From Nitrospira sp. (lineage in GTDB: Bacteria; Nitrospirota; Nitrospiria; Nitrospirales; Nitrospiraceae): 33,396 nt of DNA. The DNA is taken from positions 121,505-154,900 of the forward strand of contig SWDH01000040.1 in assembly GCA_005116945.1 (NCBI GenBank), given 5' to 3'. The position numbers and the translations under genes are program-made. Numbering within the stretch: the first letter of the stretch is position 1; the number at the start of each line of letters is the position of its first letter. Below the pieces are notes generated by a model. That model ran no database searches and had not been told where the DNA came from. It saw only the letters and a list, made by a program, of their open reading frames with translations. Below are positions 31,347-33,396 of the stretch, in pieces.

Positions 31347-31365
31347 GACGTTACCGGGTACACCA

Positions 31366-31728
31366 ATGAGCCCTCGGACCTTAGGACTTTGCCCTTCCAG
31401 CCCCAATTGCGTCTCAACGCAAGCCCAAGATGCGGGCCATACCATTGCGCCGTTCCGTTATCGCAAATCTCGGGCAGAGGCAAAGGAGGCATTGAAGGAA
31501 GCGATTCGTTCGTTACCCCGCACGAAGCTTGTCGAGGAAGACGAGACCTACCTTCATTACGAGGTCACCAGTCTATTATTTCGCTTCGTCGATGATGTTG
31601 AATTTCTCTTCGACGACGATACGAAGACTGTCCACTTCCGCTCGGCCTCTCGCACCGGCTACGGCGACCTAGGAGTCAATCGCACACGCATGGAACAACT
31701 GCGCTCGCTCGTTGAGCGACAGCTATAG
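31366..31728 (+). CDS. DUF1499 family protein
   Basis: The 120-residue protein matches DUF1499: CPSSPNCVSTQA (9-20), IAPFRYR, the helix with EALKEAIRSLP, VEEDETYLHYEVTSLLFRFV and the C-terminal FRSASRTGYGDLGVNRTRME. Function is unknown in the family. I take ATG 31366 because it places the CPSSPNC motif near the N-terminus as usual; the longer frame begins at 31330. No signal peptide is seen. Confidence 0.88.
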   Translation: MSPRTLGLCPSSPNCVSTQAQDAGHTIAPFRYRKSRAEAKEALKEAIRSLPRTKLVEEDETYLHYEVTSLLFRFVDDVEFLFDDDTKTVHFRSASRTGYGDLGVNRTRMEQLRSLVERQL

Positions 31729-32597
31729 CAGTGCTGGTCTGCGGAAACTTTTTCCCCTTCGGCGTCGCCACAGGCTTCGCCACCTTCATGATGACGAGCC
31801 GCGCACGTTCTCGGCCTGATCGTCCCTGATCATCAACAGACGACTGTCGGCATCGAGGTGTGTCAGGTTGGTCGGCGGACTGGCAAGTGGCGCCGAGTCC
31901 AGAGGGACCGACCAATTCAGGATCGGCTTTGACGAAGATCTGCCTGTGGTCTCCAACGGCGGGTTCCTTTTGAATAGCACCGCATTGCAGGCATAGGGTT
32001 TGAGGTAGCGACACAGGTAGTCGTACCGCTCGGTGGCCACCACCGTGGCATCTCCAACGATTACGTGGCAACACAACAGCTACCGGCTGGTGAACATGAG
32101 AACAGAGCCCCAGCTGCTGAGGGCTATATAGCGTAGAGTGCCTGGAGGATTCCCAGATGAACCGTGTCCGCCCCGATGCCTCCCCTGAAAGGCCAGGTTA
32201 GTGAGATTGGTCGGGACAGCCATGCGGCAGCAGGCCGATCCATTACACCGTACACCTACCCACCGACAACGGCATCCCACCACTCTTGGATATAGGCATA
32301 CTCCTCATGATAGTCACGGACCAGCGCCCCGGATTGATCGATAACGGCGCGCTGACGGATCTCATCGGTCTTGTGGGGATAGGCTGACAGGACGTAAGAC
32401 CGGCGAGTAGGAGAAGGCAGAGACACGATGAGGTATGAGGTTGCTGAGCAGGCCATCGGCGCATCACGGGGCAGTACTGCAGCGCATTCCTCTGCTGGAA
32501 AGAAAGCGGCTATGGCCGCTGAGGGCTGCCTATAGGGAGAGAAGCCGACGGATAGATTCTTAAAGGAGGAGCAAAAAAGTCCGCCGGCCTGACCCTG
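31729..32597. other. Long stretch without an intact gene; probable decayed coding sequence
   Basis: Several short minus-strand frames look protein-like but are interrupted. One starts as a lipoprotein signal (CLCLLLLAGLTSC, about 32410-32450). Another reads ALVRDYHEEYAYIQEWWDAV (about 32260-32325). A third carries VVATERYDYLCRYLKPYACN and SRLLMIRDDQAENVRGS (31786-32076). They lie in different frames in one orientation, as expected for an old gene or genes with frameshifts. I cannot name the family. A small AGCGGC/GCCGCT hairpin lies near 32505-32520. Confidence 0.4.
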
Positions 32598-32792
32598 CTA
32601 GTGCGCGGGGCTGGAGGGGGTTGGGCTAAGCCTGGTTGTGTGCTGGAAGACGCACTTCGGGCAGGTGTAGTGGACAAACTGTTTCCCCCCGACGAGACGT
32701 TTCTTCATGGGAAGCCGGCACCAGGTGCAGAGGCGATCAGGAAGCTCTGTTGGGGGTGGGGTGTTCAGTATCGATGACGTAACATCAGCCAT
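32598..32792 (-). CDS. Small zinc-ribbon protein
   Basis: The 64-residue protein starts MADVTSSILNTPPPTELPD and has two CxxC pairs, CTWC and CPKC, 22 residues apart around MKKRLVGGKQFVHYT, a short zinc-ribbon layout. GGAGAG lies about 9 bases before ATG 32792; a longer start at 32828 is possible but lacks support. It is divergent from speD and ends near the decayed region. Function is unknown. Confidence 0.6.
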   Translation of the reverse strand: MADVTSSILNTPPPTELPDRLCTWCRLPMKKRLVGGKQFVHYTCPKCVFQHTTRLSPTPSSPAH

Positions 32793-32900
32793 GTGGGCAT
32801 TCTCTCCGACCGGTGAGAACCATGTCAATCGATCGAGTGGCCCCTGACTGCTTCAGCGCGAAAAAAATTTTCTATATCCTCCCTGATATAAATAGTTTCG

Positions 32901-32909
32901 TGGTATAGT
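32901..32909 (+). promoter_or_regulatory. Possible extended -10 promoter of speD
   Basis: TGGTATAGT has the TGn extension followed by TATAGT, two bases from the TATAAT consensus. There is no good -35. The surrounding 60 bases are AT-rich. The leader to ATG 32970 would be about 55 bases. AAAGGTG lies about 11 bases before the start codon. Confidence 0.35.
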
Positions 32910-32969
32910 TCAACTGACAAGTTCACGGTGGGATTTTTACCCTCTTTCACAGAAAGGTGTACAAACTAT

Positions 32970-33396
32970 ATGAGTAGCTCGCCTGAGTCCGAGTCTGCGA
33001 TCTTTCCATCCGAGTCCCCAGTAGCCACGCCCGTTGCCCCCCAAGAGATGGTGGGTGAAGGGAAGGCGTGGGGACTCTGCACTGCTGTTGATCTTCAAGA
33101 TTGTCATCCCGACCTGATTCGCAACGCTGACCATATTCGTCGCTATGTCGTCGAGCTGTGTGAGCTCATCGACATGAAGCGTTTCGGCGAGTGCCAGGTC
33201 GTCGATTTCGGCTCAGGTCGCGTCGCTGGTTACTCCATGGTGCAGCTGATCTCAACCTCGTTGATTAGCGGCCATTTCGCAAACGATACCAACAGCGCCT
33301 ATCTCGACATTTTCAGTTGCAAGGGCTATGACCCGGCCATTGTCGAGACGTTCTCCAAAGAATTTTTTGGCGCCCGTCGCAGCACTGCGACTGTTA
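32970..33396 (+). CDS. speD: S-adenosylmethionine decarboxylase-family protein SpeD, N-terminal part
   Basis: SpeD proteins are pyruvoyl enzymes that cleave themselves at a serine and decarboxylate AdoMet for polyamine synthesis. 142 codons are visible; the end is outside the window. A low-complexity lead (about residues 1-27) precedes the domain. Using a constant offset of 34, the T. maritima catalytic residues Ser55, Ser63, His68 and Cys83 correspond to Ser89, Ser97, His102 and Cys117 here. But the usual ESH at the cleavage serine is TSL (96-98), so the flanking Glu and His are replaced. Some SpeD relatives have taken up ornithine or arginine as substrate, so the substrate here is open. The zinc-ribbon gene is upstream on the other strand. 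Confidence 0.82.
   Translation, partial: MSSSPESESAIFPSESPVATPVAPQEMVGEGKAWGLCTAVDLQDCHPDLIRNADHIRRYVVELCELIDMKRFGECQVVDFGSGRVAGYSMVQLISTSLISGHFANDTNSAYLDIFSCKGYDPAIVETFSKEFFGARRSTATV

Noticed and set aside
1-33396. tRNA or rRNA genes
   Set aside because: I saw no tRNA-like cloverleaf with CCA-adjacent T-loop motif and no rRNA sequence on either strand.

Overview
The window looks like a piece of a GC-rich, Gram-negative-type bacterial chromosome, most probably a Nitrospira (Nitrospirota). This rests on protein character and on the kind of intergenic palindromes seen, not on a database search. The meso-diaminopimelate signature in MurE, several lipoprotein signal peptides and the FtsQ/FtsL/FtsI set fit a diderm cell.

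Region 1 (1-14325, all minus strand) is a compact division and cell wall (dcw) operon. In transcription order it holds rsmH, ftsL, ftsI, murE, murF, mraY, murD, ftsW, murG, murC, murB, ddl and ftsQ (cut by the window edge). Genes overlap by 4 bases or lie a few bases apart. A near-consensus sigma-70 promoter and two GTGGG boxes of the MraZ-operator type precede rsmH, but mraZ itself is absent. MurC lacks its whole N-terminal domain, including the ATP-binding P-loop; a 13-bp perfect inverted repeat lies at the junction.

Region 2 (14326-19818) holds a secreted protein ending in 10-residue and then 9-residue repeats, a seven-blade Asp-box lipoprotein, a YajQ-family protein and a CstA-type peptide/pyruvate transporter.

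Region 3 (19839-25180) is accessory and repeat-rich. It has a DUF433 antitoxin with a frameshifted DUF5615 toxin, a decayed second copy of the cstA 5' end, a two-gene ParB-like plus adenine methyltransferase module with AT-richer composition, a GST-like protein and an orphan AbrB antitoxin. Between them lie at least five whole or nearly whole copies, and some half copies, of a roughly 80-100 bp palindrome. Its arms differ between copies but stay self-complementary.

Region 4 (25181-33396) is a run of small, mostly uncharacterised plus-strand genes: a PilZ protein, a PHD-like zinc-finger protein, a small membrane protein, a CxxC protein, a lipoprotein, a DUF2914 membrane protein, an FKBP-type isomerase and a DUF1499 protein. 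A stretch that looks like decayed coding sequence and a small zinc-ribbon gene follow. The window ends inside speD, whose processing-site motif is unusual.

The points I would look at first are the covarying palindrome family, the ParB-like/methyltransferase pair, the truncated murC, the PHD-like finger, the repeat protein and the variant SpeD.
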